This document shows positions 29,134 through 36,769 of a DNA stretch of 64,000 nt, in pieces. Below the pieces are notes generated by a model. It saw nothing but the letters and a program-made list of their open reading frames with translations. It did no database searches and was not told the origin of the DNA. Source of the stretch: Psychroflexus salis (GTDB lineage Bacteria > Bacteroidota > Bacteroidia > Flavobacteriales > Flavobacteriaceae); contig NZ_BMGL01000007.1 of NCBI RefSeq assembly GCF_014640175.1, positions 124,001 through 188,000 of the forward strand, given 5' to 3'. The position numbers were made by a program, and so were the translations under genes. How positions within the stretch are numbered: the first letter of the stretch is position 1; each line of letters starts with the position of its first letter.

Positions 29134-30384
29134 TTAATTGAATCTTCTTTCTACAAACCATTTATCGTTAAATGAGAAACTTATAAATATACTTAAAAAG
29201 TCTTCTTGAATAAGTGAGTTAGCTTTCGTTCCTCTTCTACCATACTCAATACCAAAGTTGGCATTAGTAAAGTATCGGCCTGCAGGAACACCTACTCCAA
29301 AAGATATGCCAAACTCATCAATGGTTTGACCGTTAATGCGCATATTGGTGTCTTGGTAACGCAATCCGGCTCGATAAGTTAAGCGGTTATAAAAGCCGCG
29401 AGGCGAATTGTATCTTGGTGTAAAAAAGCCACCAATTTTAAACTCATTAGCATCTTCGTAACTTACATTGTTTGGGACATTAAAATTTAAAGCTGTAAAA
29501 TCTGGCGCAGTCCTAATGTTGTATTCGGCTCCAACAAACCACTTGAGTTGCTCTCCAAAACCAACACCAATAGATGTTGTTCCTGCTAGATTTACATCTG
29601 CATTAATGTCATTAATAATAATTTCATCGACTGCAATTTCAGTACCATCACTAGCTATTACAATGCTAGACGCACTCCGCGTACTTTCTGCGCTTAAAGC
29701 TGAGCCTGTTTGATGTCTTGCAGAAAGTCGGATATATTTATGCTTACTAATATAATAATCATACAATCCGCCAAAATCGAATGAAAAACCATTAATATTA
29801 CTTTCGTTAAAATCTCTTGAACCATATTGCACTTGGCTTCTAAAAACCAAAGATTTATTTTCTATCGTACCAAAATTATAATTAGCCGTAGCACCAATCT
29901 TCAAGTTTTTTATTAATTCGTAACCCCAGCTTAAGTAAGTTGTATTTAAGCCACCACGACCTTGGAGAACAGAATTTTGATTTTCTAAGCTTTCGCTTAT
30001 TTCATAGCCTACAGCAGTAGTTGGTCTTAAACCAATTCCAAATCCACCAATTTTTGTTGGAATTCCAATAGCAAAATAATCTATGGTTGTGTATCTATAA
30101 TTGTCGCTTTGATTTTCGGATGCATAATCTACACTATTTACAGTAATTCCACCTGTAAATGTGGTAAGTTTTAAATCGCCATATGCAGCAGGGTTTTGTA
30201 AATTTAAGTGAATACTATCTGAGTAAACGCTTAAGCCAGCCATAGATCGATTTTCTGCAGTTGCTTTAAAGCTTTGTGAACCAACGCCATAAAAGGAATA
30301 AGGTGAATATGTGCCTCGTTGTGCATTTACAGAAAGGCTAATAAAAACAACGATTATAAGTGCAAGACTACTTTTTATGTGCAT
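29134..30384 (-). CDS. Predicted outer-membrane barrel protein of the lptC operon
   Basis: A 416-residue protein with a signal peptide ending VNAQ, followed by 'GTYSPYSFYGVGSQSFKATAENRSMAGLSVYSDSIHLNLQNPAAYGDL', which recalls the N-terminal plug region of FadL/OmpP1-like porins, and many amphipathic strands. The last residues 'SFNDKWFVERRFN' give an aromatic C-terminus. Substrate unknown. The ATG at 30384 overlaps the end of coaX by 17 bases; the longer start reads back into coaX. Confidence 0.78.
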   Translation of the reverse strand: MHIKSSLALIIVVFISLSVNAQRGTYSPYSFYGVGSQSFKATAENRSMAGLSVYSDSIHLNLQNPAAYGDLKLTTFTGGITVNSVDYASENQSDNYRYTTIDYFAIGIPTKIGGFGIGLRPTTAVGYEISESLENQNSVLQGRGGLNTTYLSWGYELIKNLKIGATANYNFGTIENKSLVFRSQVQYGSRDFNESNINGFSFDFGGLYDYYISKHKYIRLSARHQTGSALSAESTRSASSIVIASDGTEIAVDEIIINDINADVNLAGTTSIGVGFGEQLKWFVGAEYNIRTAPDFTALNFNVPNNVSYEDANEFKIGGFFTPRYNSPRGFYNRLTYRAGLRYQDTNMRINGQTIDEFGISFGVGVPAGRYFTNANFGIEYGRRGTKANSLIQEDFLSIFISFSFNDKWFVERRFN

Positions 30385-31117
30385 TTGAATTATAAATAAG
30401 TATTTGATGTAAACCAAACAACTGAAAATTTGAGTTGGCAAAGATGCTATTTTTTACTCGCTCAGCCAAAACTTGTGCGTTACCTCCTGTTAAAACTAGT
30501 GTTAAATCTTTATAATCAGCTATATACTGATTGTAAAATCCTTCAATTTCATGAACTACAGCTTGAAAAACACCAATTTTTAAAGATTCTTCAGTTGTTT
30601 GTCCTATATAATTTTGTGGAATACGATCCAACATAGTAATTAACGGTAATTTTTCTGTAAAATTATGCATGGCTTTAAATCGCATATCAATTCCAGCTGA
30701 AATTGCACCACCTAAATACACGCCAGACTGCAATATAAAATCGTAGGTAATGCAAGTTCCTAAGTCTACAATTAAACAATTTTTTTTAGGATAAATAAAG
30801 TTTGCGGCTACTGCAAGTGCAATCCGATCCACTCCTAAACTATGTTTAGTTTGGTACTGATTCTGTATTGGAATTGCTGTCTTATGGCTAAATTCTATAC
30901 AATTGGTATTTTTATTTAACAGGCTTAACCAATTGATGTCGACTTTTCCTGATGCAGAAACAATCGAATTTTGAATTTTAGGATATGCTTCAAAGATATG
31001 ATCAAGTTGCTTTTTAAAAAGTTGATGTGACTCTGCTTTGCTGACTATTAGTTTTTTAGACTCATTAAATAGAGCATATTTAACTTTTGTATTTCCAACA
31101 TCAATTACTAAATCCAT
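30368..31117 (-). CDS. coaX: Type III pantothenate kinase
   Basis: A 249-residue ASKHA-fold kinase. It shows the phosphate motif MDLVIDVGNTKVKYALF, GVDRIALAVAA, and IVDLGTCITYDFI with the catalytic Asp. It phosphorylates pantothenate, the first step of coenzyme A synthesis, and needs a monovalent cation. It is first in a five-to-six gene minus-strand operon whose other members act in the envelope, an arrangement I recall from other Flavobacteriia. Confidence 0.93.
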   Translation of the reverse strand: MDLVIDVGNTKVKYALFNESKKLIVSKAESHQLFKKQLDHIFEAYPKIQNSIVSASGKVDINWLSLLNKNTNCIEFSHKTAIPIQNQYQTKHSLGVDRIALAVAANFIYPKKNCLIVDLGTCITYDFILQSGVYLGGAISAGIDMRFKAMHNFTEKLPLITMLDRIPQNYIGQTTEESLKIGVFQAVVHEIEGFYNQYIADYKDLTLVLTGGNAQVLAERVKNSIFANSNFQLFGLHQILIYNSNAHKK

Positions 31118-31167
31118 AGATATAAATAAAAACGAAATTACAAAATTGAAATTTTTACTAGTTATTT

Positions 31168-31197
31168 TTGGTTAATAAATAAATGAGATTATATTTG
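31168..31197 (+). promoter_or_regulatory. tRNA-Phe promoter
   Basis: TTG at 31168-31170, 19 bases, then TATATTTG at 31190-31197. This is the clearest match to the Bacteroidota primary promoter consensus in the window. The tRNA begins 15 bases past the -7 box. Confidence 0.85.
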
Positions 31198-31211
31198 CAG
31201 CCGCAATCAAC

Positions 31212-31284
31212 GGTGCCTTAGCTCAGTTGGTAGAGCAAAGGACTGAAAATCCTTGTGTCCCTGGTTCGATTCCTGGAGGCACCA
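31212..31284 (+). tRNA. tRNA-Phe (GAA)
   Basis: A 73-base cloverleaf. The acceptor stem GGTGCCT pairs with AGGCACC and has discriminator A. The D-loop sequence AGCTCAGTTGGTAGAGC, the anticodon arm AAGGA-CTGAAAA-TCCTT with anticodon GAA, and the T-arm CTGG-TTCGATT-CCTGG are all intact. The CCA end is not encoded. A strong terminator follows at 31291. Confidence 0.97.
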
Positions 31285-31290
31285 CATTGC

Positions 31291-31322
31291 AAGCCGCATC
31301 CTTACAAGGTTGCGGCTTTTCT
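31291..31322 (+). terminator. tRNA-Phe terminator
   Basis: A long stem (AAGCCGCA-T-CCTT with AAGG-T-TGCGGCTT, 31291-31318) closed by a three-base loop and followed by TTTTC, seven bases after the tRNA. Confidence 0.85.
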
Positions 31323-31610
31323 ATTTAATTAAAATTCAATTTTTTGAAGACTCATATTATTTGTACATCATTTTAAGCAAGGTGTTGGATAAATATTTAG
31401 TAAGTGAATCTAAAAACAAGAGCAGAAGATTACAGCTTCATAATGAGCATTATTTTAAAAAATCATACACTAAATCTGCAACTGATTGGGTTTTGAAACT
31501 AGTGTTTGAATGTGAAAACAAACTCAAAGCTCAGAAATTAGAAAGGTTTGTTAAGCGAATGAAATCAAGAACGTTTATTGAAAAAGTAGCACTGAAATTC
31601 AGAAACAAAA

Positions 31611-31636
31611 AATCCCGATGCTTTTGCATCAGGATT
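31611..31636. terminator. Hairpin next to left att site
   Basis: AATCCCGATGC (31611-31621) and GCATCAGGATT (31626-31636) form a stem with one mismatch around a TTTT loop. The same hairpin, with a compensating base-pair change, lies beside the right att site at 50628-50653. There it is the terminator of tRNA-Asn. Confidence 0.7.
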
Positions 31637-31642
31637 TTGTTG

Positions 31643-31667
31643 GCTCCCCCTCAAAGACTCGAACTTT
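31643..31667. repeat. Left attachment site (attL)
   Basis: A 25-bp exact copy of the 3' end of tRNA-Asn, starting GCTCCCCCTCAAAGACTCG. The following sequence (TTTACTTAAT) no longer matches the tRNA, which marks the crossover limit. Confidence 0.9.
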
Positions 31668-31715
31668 TTTACTTAATATATTCATTTTTAAATAGTTGTT
31701 GACTCGTTAACTTAA

Positions 31716-31736
31716 TTGGTTACCGAATTGTATACC
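31716..31736. repeat. Left terminal repeat (possible integrase arm site)
   Basis: A 21-bp sequence beginning TTGGTTACCGAATTGTATAC recurs with one mismatch at 50459-50479 near the other end of the island, in the same orientation. Subterminal repeats of this kind often bind the integrase arm domain. Confidence 0.6.
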
Positions 31737-31777
31737 TTTTAATTAATTTATTTAAAATTTTATTTTTCAGTTTATAT

Positions 31778-32641
31778 CTATTTGTAACCGAATGACCTTG
31801 TTAATTTCTCTTTATTGAACTTGTCATTAAAAACCTTTATTTTTCCTTTGAGTTTTACTTTTGAAAAATCAAAATTGTCTAACTGACTTTTAGAAACTAA
31901 TATATTACCACCAACTTTTTTTAATGATGACACATCATGACAAGTAGTCTTTCGTAAGTTTAGATTGCCTTTAACTTCTTCCAAAGATGCTAAAGATACA
32001 TGTGTGTTCTTTAAATTTAAATCTCCATAAACTTTATTTAATGGATTAATGGAATTTAAATTTTCTTGATACACGTGATTAGAAAACCATAAATCTCCAA
32101 TCACTTCGGTTAAGCTACCAAAGTCATTTAATTGAGTATCAATTCCTAGAGTACCTTTAATTTTTTTTATTTGTCCAAATGATTTAATAAAATTTTCTTG
32201 TAATAACCCATTACGATTATGGTATTTATCTCTAACAATTATGTTACCATGGATAATTTGAGTTGCGAGCACTAAAAAATATTTTTTATTGTCTCTTTCA
32301 ACCTGCAATAAAAAAGGATTTCTGTTCAATTCTGGTAATTCGAAAAGTGTTTTAAATTCTTCAACTATATAACCTGTGGTATCTTTTAGCCAGTTAATGG
32401 CAATTTCTTCCTGAGCTTTTTGAGTTAGATTAAACTTACTAGGAAAATCAGGTACTTTTACATCAGGATGTTTGTGAGTAGATATTATCAGCTCTCCTTT
32501 TTTTATGATTTTGTCTGTTGTTTCGTCAGCTTCAATCTCTAATCTTTTTAAAATATCATCTTCTTGAACTCTAACTGAAATATTTGTAAGTGTTTTAAAA
32601 GGAATACCGTTTTGATCTATGTAGTTGTAAATTTTAAACAT
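31778..32641 (-). CDS. Hypothetical protein with short solenoid (L-x-V-x-G-(D/N)-L) repeats
   Basis: A 287-residue cytosolic protein of unknown function. After about 150 residues without a recognisable domain, the C-terminal part has at least five units of about 20-22 residues: 'IKKIKGTLGIDTQ', 'LTEVIGDLWFSNH', 'LNKVYGDLNLKNT', 'LEEVKGNLNLRKT' and 'LKKVGGNILVSKS'. Similar leucine-rich-like solenoids occur in phage and island proteins and usually mediate binding. It is the last gene at the left edge of the island, 179 bases after hsdM, and may belong to the same cargo block. I do not recognise an enzymatic domain. Confidence 0.6.
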   Translation of the reverse strand: MFKIYNYIDQNGIPFKTLTNISVRVQEDDILKRLEIEADETTDKIIKKGELIISTHKHPDVKVPDFPSKFNLTQKAQEEIAINWLKDTTGYIVEEFKTLFELPELNRNPFLLQVERDNKKYFLVLATQIIHGNIIVRDKYHNRNGLLQENFIKSFGQIKKIKGTLGIDTQLNDFGSLTEVIGDLWFSNHVYQENLNSINPLNKVYGDLNLKNTHVSLASLEEVKGNLNLRKTTCHDVSSLKKVGGNILVSKSQLDNFDFSKVKLKGKIKVFNDKFNKEKLTRSFGYK

Positions 32642-32820
32642 CTAGGTTATTTAAAGTATTCAACATACTAGATAATATTTTTTATAATTTCTTACTCATT
32701 ATAATATTCAAAAGCATCAACTCTTTTTTTAAAAGGAAACTTTAAACAATTTTCTATAATAAAAAATGACTTATAGTTTTAGTACTATGAATATTGAGCT
32801 CCAACTAGTCGTATTTTATT

Positions 32821-34344
32821 TTACTTTTTATCTTCTTGAATTACATCAACAATGCTTCTAAAGCTATTTAGTCCAGATTCTAGGTTTTCCATAATCTCAT
32901 TGGCTAAAATATCGGGGTCAGGTAAATTTTCTAAATCAGTTAAGCTTTTATCTCTCAACCAAAATATGTCTAGGCTTGTCTTATCTCTGGCAATGACTTC
33001 GTCGTAAGTATATTTTTTCCATCTACCATCTTGATTATCTTCGCTCCAAGTTTCTTCCCTTTTAGCAATATTTTTTCCATTATAGAGCTCAACAAATTCT
33101 TTCAGATGCTCTTCACGCATTGGACTTTTCTTTGGGGTATGATGTACGTTTGTTCTGTAATCATAAAACCAGATTTCTTTTGTCCAAGCTTCTTTACTTG
33201 CTGGTTTATTAGTAAAAAACAACACATTGGCTTTCACGCCTTGTGCATAAAAAATCCCAGTTGGTAGTCTTAGTATGGTATGTAAGTTAGTTGTTTTTAA
33301 TAATTGCTTTCTCACTTCCTCACCAGCACCTCCCTCAAACAATACATTATCAGGAAGAACAACAGCTGCTTCGCCATTAATTTTTAATTGTGTTTTTATG
33401 TGCTGTAAAAAGTTTAGTTGTTTATTTGAAGTAGTCTCCCAAAAATCCTGACGATTATAACTTAAATCTTCTTTTTCAACATCACCCTGCTCATTCGTAG
33501 AAGTCATGGTGCTTTTCTTTCCAAAAGGTGGATTAGCTAGTACATAATCATATCGAGTGCCATCATCTGATACAAGAGCATCATTTGGACTTATAAATGA
33601 TTCTCCGTCAATCTCTCCAATGTTATGTAAATACATATTCATTAAACACATTCTACGGGTGTTGGCAACTATTTCGTTACCATAAAAAGTTTTGTTTTTA
33701 ATGAATTCTTTTTCTTCTCGGTCTAGGCTGTGATTCTCTACTATCCAGTCATAAGCAGCTAAAAAGAAACCACCTGTACCACATGCGGGATCTGATATGG
33801 TTTTTAAAGGTTTAGGCTGAACACAGGCTACCATTGTTCTTATCAATGCTCTAGGGGTAAAGTATTGACCTGCGCCACTTTTAGTGTCTTCTGCATTTTT
33901 CTCTAGAAGTCCTTCATAGATTTTCCCTTTTATGTCAGCTCCCATCATCGACCAATCTTCCTTGTCTATAAGATTGATGACTTTTAAAAGTTTAGCTGGG
34001 TCTTGTATCTTATTTTGACTTTTGGTAAAAATCTGCCCTAATGTTCCTTTTTCTGTAGATAAAGTCCTTAGTAATTGAACATAAAAAGATTCTAGCTCTG
34101 CTCCTCGTTTGCTAGATAGGGTTTCCCAATTAGCAACTTCTGCGTCTTCAACTTCATTGCCTTCTACATCTTTTAGCTTAGGAAACTCTAAACCCTTATT
34201 GTATGGTGGCTTGTTGAGTTCATCTGCCATCTTTAGAAATAACAAATAGGTAATTTGCTCTAAGTAATCTCCATAGCCTACACCATCGTCACGTAGTACG
34301 CTGGCAAGGTTCCATATTTTTGATATTATTGTTGAGTCTGTCAT
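32821..34344 (-). CDS. hsdM: Type I restriction-modification methyltransferase HsdM
   Basis: A 507-residue N6-adenine methyltransferase subunit. The N-terminal HsdM helical domain (about 5-130) is followed by the SAM-binding motif DPACGTGG (185-192) and the catalytic NPPF (271-274). With HsdS it methylates the recognition sequence, and with HsdR it forms the restriction complex. The gene is full length with both motifs intact. It starts two bases after the RhuM-Fic gene, so the fusion protein sits inside the hsd operon between hsdS and hsdM. Confidence 0.95.
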   Translation of the reverse strand: MTDSTIISKIWNLASVLRDDGVGYGDYLEQITYLLFLKMADELNKPPYNKGLEFPKLKDVEGNEVEDAEVANWETLSSKRGAELESFYVQLLRTLSTEKGTLGQIFTKSQNKIQDPAKLLKVINLIDKEDWSMMGADIKGKIYEGLLEKNAEDTKSGAGQYFTPRALIRTMVACVQPKPLKTISDPACGTGGFFLAAYDWIVENHSLDREEKEFIKNKTFYGNEIVANTRRMCLMNMYLHNIGEIDGESFISPNDALVSDDGTRYDYVLANPPFGKKSTMTSTNEQGDVEKEDLSYNRQDFWETTSNKQLNFLQHIKTQLKINGEAAVVLPDNVLFEGGAGEEVRKQLLKTTNLHTILRLPTGIFYAQGVKANVLFFTNKPASKEAWTKEIWFYDYRTNVHHTPKKSPMREEHLKEFVELYNGKNIAKREETWSEDNQDGRWKKYTYDEVIARDKTSLDIFWLRDKSLTDLENLPDPDILANEIMENLESGLNSFRSIVDVIQEDKK

Positions 34345-34346
34345 CT

Positions 34347-35318
34347 TTATTTATTTCTATTTAATACGCTAATTACTAACCGTTTTACGATTTCCATTTC
34401 TTCTGATTTGCTTGAAGCTATAAAAAGGGTTAAACTGGCTAGTGTATCATTACTAATTATAGGTTGATTTTTTGTGTTGAAAAGCATGTGATTTTGTTGT
34501 AAAAACTTAAGAAAACAGGCGGCTGCAATTCTTTTATTACCATCTACAAATGAATGGTTTTTTACAATTAAATATAAAAGCATTGCTGCTTTTTCTTCTA
34601 AGCTTGGATAAAAGTCAACTTCACCAAAGCCTTTGGTAATTTGCGCTACAGAACTTTGAAAGCCTTTATCTTTTTCTTTGCCAAATACATCAGTGTCAAA
34701 TTCGGTGAGCATTTGACGAATTAGCTTTTCATAATCGTCTAAACTTGGGTATTTGGCTTCTTTGGTTGTGAGTCCTTGCGTGTCTAGTTGTTCGTGGTCG
34801 TAATCGTCTAACAAACTTAAACCTTTAGAAAATTTTGTTAGCCATTCATTATCTGCTGCTTTCTCTTCAATGGCTCTGCTTAAGATTTGAATGCCACTTT
34901 TTAGTAGCTGAACTTCTTGTTCTTTTTGCGCCAAACGTTTTTCGTTAACGGCATATCCTTTTACCAAATAGTCTTTTAAAACACGATTTGCCCAGATTCG
35001 AAATTGTGTTGCACGTTTAGATTTTACACGGTAACCCACCGAGATTATGGAATCTAAGTTATAGTGTAGCTGCTTTCGTTTTACGGTTCTTGTTCCTTCT
35101 TTTCGAACTTGTAAGAAATCCTTACAAGTTGCTTTTTCATCCAATTCTTGGTCTTTGTACACACTTTTTAGATGCATTGTAATATTTTGAGGTGTAGTCT
35201 CAAAAAGTTCTGCCATTTGTGCTTGAGTAAGCCAAACCGTATCCTGCTCAAATTGTACGTTAATTTGAGTAGTACCATCATTGGCTTTGTAAATCTCTAT
35301 TTGGTTTTGTTTATCCAT
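34347..35318 (-). CDS. RhuM-Fic/Doc fusion protein in the hsd operon
   Basis: A 323-residue two-domain protein. Residues about 1-125 form a RhuM-type domain ('VQFEQDTVWLTQAQMAELFETTPQNITMHLKSVY', then 'LHYNLDSIISVGYRVKSKRATQFRIWAN'). Residues about 185-320 are a Fic/Doc domain with the motif HSFVDGNKR at 255-263 (His255), a Doc-type form of HxFx(D/E)GNxxR. Fic enzymes transfer AMP or phosphate to target proteins. Such fusions are often found in type I restriction operons, but their role there is not settled. It starts 38 bases after hsdS and ends two bases before hsdM. No separate antitoxin (inhibitory SxxxEGN helix) gene is seen next to it. Confidence 0.88.
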   Translation of the reverse strand: MDKQNQIEIYKANDGTTQINVQFEQDTVWLTQAQMAELFETTPQNITMHLKSVYKDQELDEKATCKDFLQVRKEGTRTVKRKQLHYNLDSIISVGYRVKSKRATQFRIWANRVLKDYLVKGYAVNEKRLAQKEQEVQLLKSGIQILSRAIEEKAADNEWLTKFSKGLSLLDDYDHEQLDTQGLTTKEAKYPSLDDYEKLIRQMLTEFDTDVFGKEKDKGFQSSVAQITKGFGEVDFYPSLEEKAAMLLYLIVKNHSFVDGNKRIAAACFLKFLQQNHMLFNTKNQPIISNDTLASLTLFIASSKSEEMEIVKRLVISVLNRNK

Positions 35319-35356
35319 TTATTTTTTTCCAACTATTGCAATTTTTACACAAGTTG

Positions 35357-36757
35357 CTACTTCTTTTTCTCTTTTTTTATTTTTTCCAACAACACACTAG
35401 CTGGCTCATAATCGGGCTGAGCTTTGCATTGAGCAATTTCTTCTTCACTTAACAATTTACCTTCAAAAGCTTTTTTAAGAATGCTCTGGCGCAAGGCTTT
35501 AGCTTTTTCCAAGCTCTCACTAATATTTTGCTCTACAGCATCACAAACCGATAAACGAGATTCTATTTCTTTGACGATTTGGTGTTGTTCTGTCATTGTT
35601 GGAACTTGTATTGGATAAAGTGCAATTTGGTCAAATTTAACTCGCGGTTTGTCTCCAGCGGATTGGTTATTTGACCAATGAACAAAATCTTGCTGATGTA
35701 ATATAAGTTTTAAATAATTAGGATTAAAACCTTTAATCGTTTCTAAAATTATAAATTCCCCTGAAGCAACACCTTCATATTCTGCTTGATAAACTTTGTT
35801 TAGGTAAGGTCTTAAACGACCATATAAAACGTGATTCGTATTGAACCAATTTCCTGCACTTTTAAATTCCTTGAATTTGTATGTAAAATAAGGTTTAAGA
35901 GCATTTTTTTCTAAACAGTCCATACCAATAAACGGAAATTCTGGTGCTTCTTCAGGCATCATTTTGTTTGAAATTTGGAAAACTAATTCACCCAAGTTTA
36001 AAATAGGTAATGTGCTTGATTGTTCAATTTCTGGGTAATCAATGAGCTTTTTAGGTTTCTTTGGCTTTATTCCTACTTCTTGATTTTTCTCCCAAGCTTT
36101 AACAGCTTCTTTCCAAACAGTTAATTGTTGTTCATAGTGCTTTTGTCGTTCTTCTTTTATCTTATCTAACAATTCTTCAGCAGAAGGTAAGTTTGTTTGT
36201 TTTTCTCTCCATTCTTTCGTCAACTCCCCCTCAAACGCTTTTTTCAACACCGCTTGTCTATAAATTTTGAGTTGCTCTTGTGCTTTTTTAAGGTCGGCTA
36301 TGCCATGGTCTAAATCTGAAAATAAGGCTTCTATTTTTTTGACGATTGCTTTTTGGATGGGAACAGATTTTAATGGAAAGTATTCTTTTTCAATATGTTG
36401 ATAATGTCTTGCATATCCATTATCCTTTATTTTGAATACTAAAACTTCTGTTATATAAGATAAATATTTGGGTGATATATGCTTTTTTGGTTGTAAAACT
36501 TTTGTTCCATCTGCTCCTGGTGCAAAGGGAAAACTAACAAGTTTTACATTTTTTGTGTGGTCTCCAAATACAATTACTGGTAATTTACATTCGAGAATTT
36601 TATCTTTATCATTAGTATATCCTCCTATAACATTTTGACCTTGGTCAATAACAGGTATTTCTCCAATCTTCAAATACTCTTTCTGCTTTAATTTTTGTTT
36701 TGTAGTGGAAATTTTAAAAACAGCATCTTTATAATTTATTAGGCAATCTTCTTCCAT
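35357..36757 (-). CDS. hsdS: Type I restriction specificity subunit HsdS
   Basis: A 466-residue specificity protein with two target-recognition domains (about residues 15-135 and 245-395), each followed by a conserved helical spacer. The spacers share the repeated segment 'LKKAFEGEL' (171-179) and 'LKKAFEGKL' (427-435), the usual internal symmetry of HsdS. It sets the bipartite DNA sequence recognised by the complex. The recognition site cannot be read from sequence. No short DNA repeats or inverted partial copies that would suggest phase variation were noticed. It starts 12 bases after the 276-residue protein. Confidence 0.92.
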   Translation of the reverse strand: MEEDCLINYKDAVFKISTTKQKLKQKEYLKIGEIPVIDQGQNVIGGYTNDKDKILECKLPVIVFGDHTKNVKLVSFPFAPGADGTKVLQPKKHISPKYLSYITEVLVFKIKDNGYARHYQHIEKEYFPLKSVPIQKAIVKKIEALFSDLDHGIADLKKAQEQLKIYRQAVLKKAFEGELTKEWREKQTNLPSAEELLDKIKEERQKHYEQQLTVWKEAVKAWEKNQEVGIKPKKPKKLIDYPEIEQSSTLPILNLGELVFQISNKMMPEEAPEFPFIGMDCLEKNALKPYFTYKFKEFKSAGNWFNTNHVLYGRLRPYLNKVYQAEYEGVASGEFIILETIKGFNPNYLKLILHQQDFVHWSNNQSAGDKPRVKFDQIALYPIQVPTMTEQHQIVKEIESRLSVCDAVEQNISESLEKAKALRQSILKKAFEGKLLSEEEIAQCKAQPDYEPASVLLEKIKKEKKK

Positions 36758-36769
36758 TATGCTGCTTAT

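Larger units (their letters stand above)
31344..31702 (+). pseudogene. Decayed GIY-YIG nuclease gene (UPF0213-like)
   Basis: The open frame reads YYLYIILSKVLDKYLVSES..., then WVLKLVFECENKLKAQKLERFVKRMKSRTFIEKV, which matches small GIY-YIG nucleases common in Flavobacteriia. It has no usable start: the only in-frame start codon lies inside tRNA-Phe. A TTG-AAG-ACT at 31344 is two bases out of frame with the rest, as if an ATGAAGACT start had suffered ATG-to-TTG and a 2-bp insertion near 31353. The usual 'YVGES' catalytic-loop glycine is Ser here. The frame runs on through a hairpin and the left attachment repeat, so its last residues (APPQRLELFY...) are translated tRNA-Asn end and island DNA. 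Confidence 0.65.

Noticed and set aside
31253-31343. Open frame starting inside tRNA-Phe and running to 31702
   Set aside because: A start inside a tRNA gene and through its terminator is not credible; only the GIY-YIG-like part from 31344 is meaningful, as a pseudogene.
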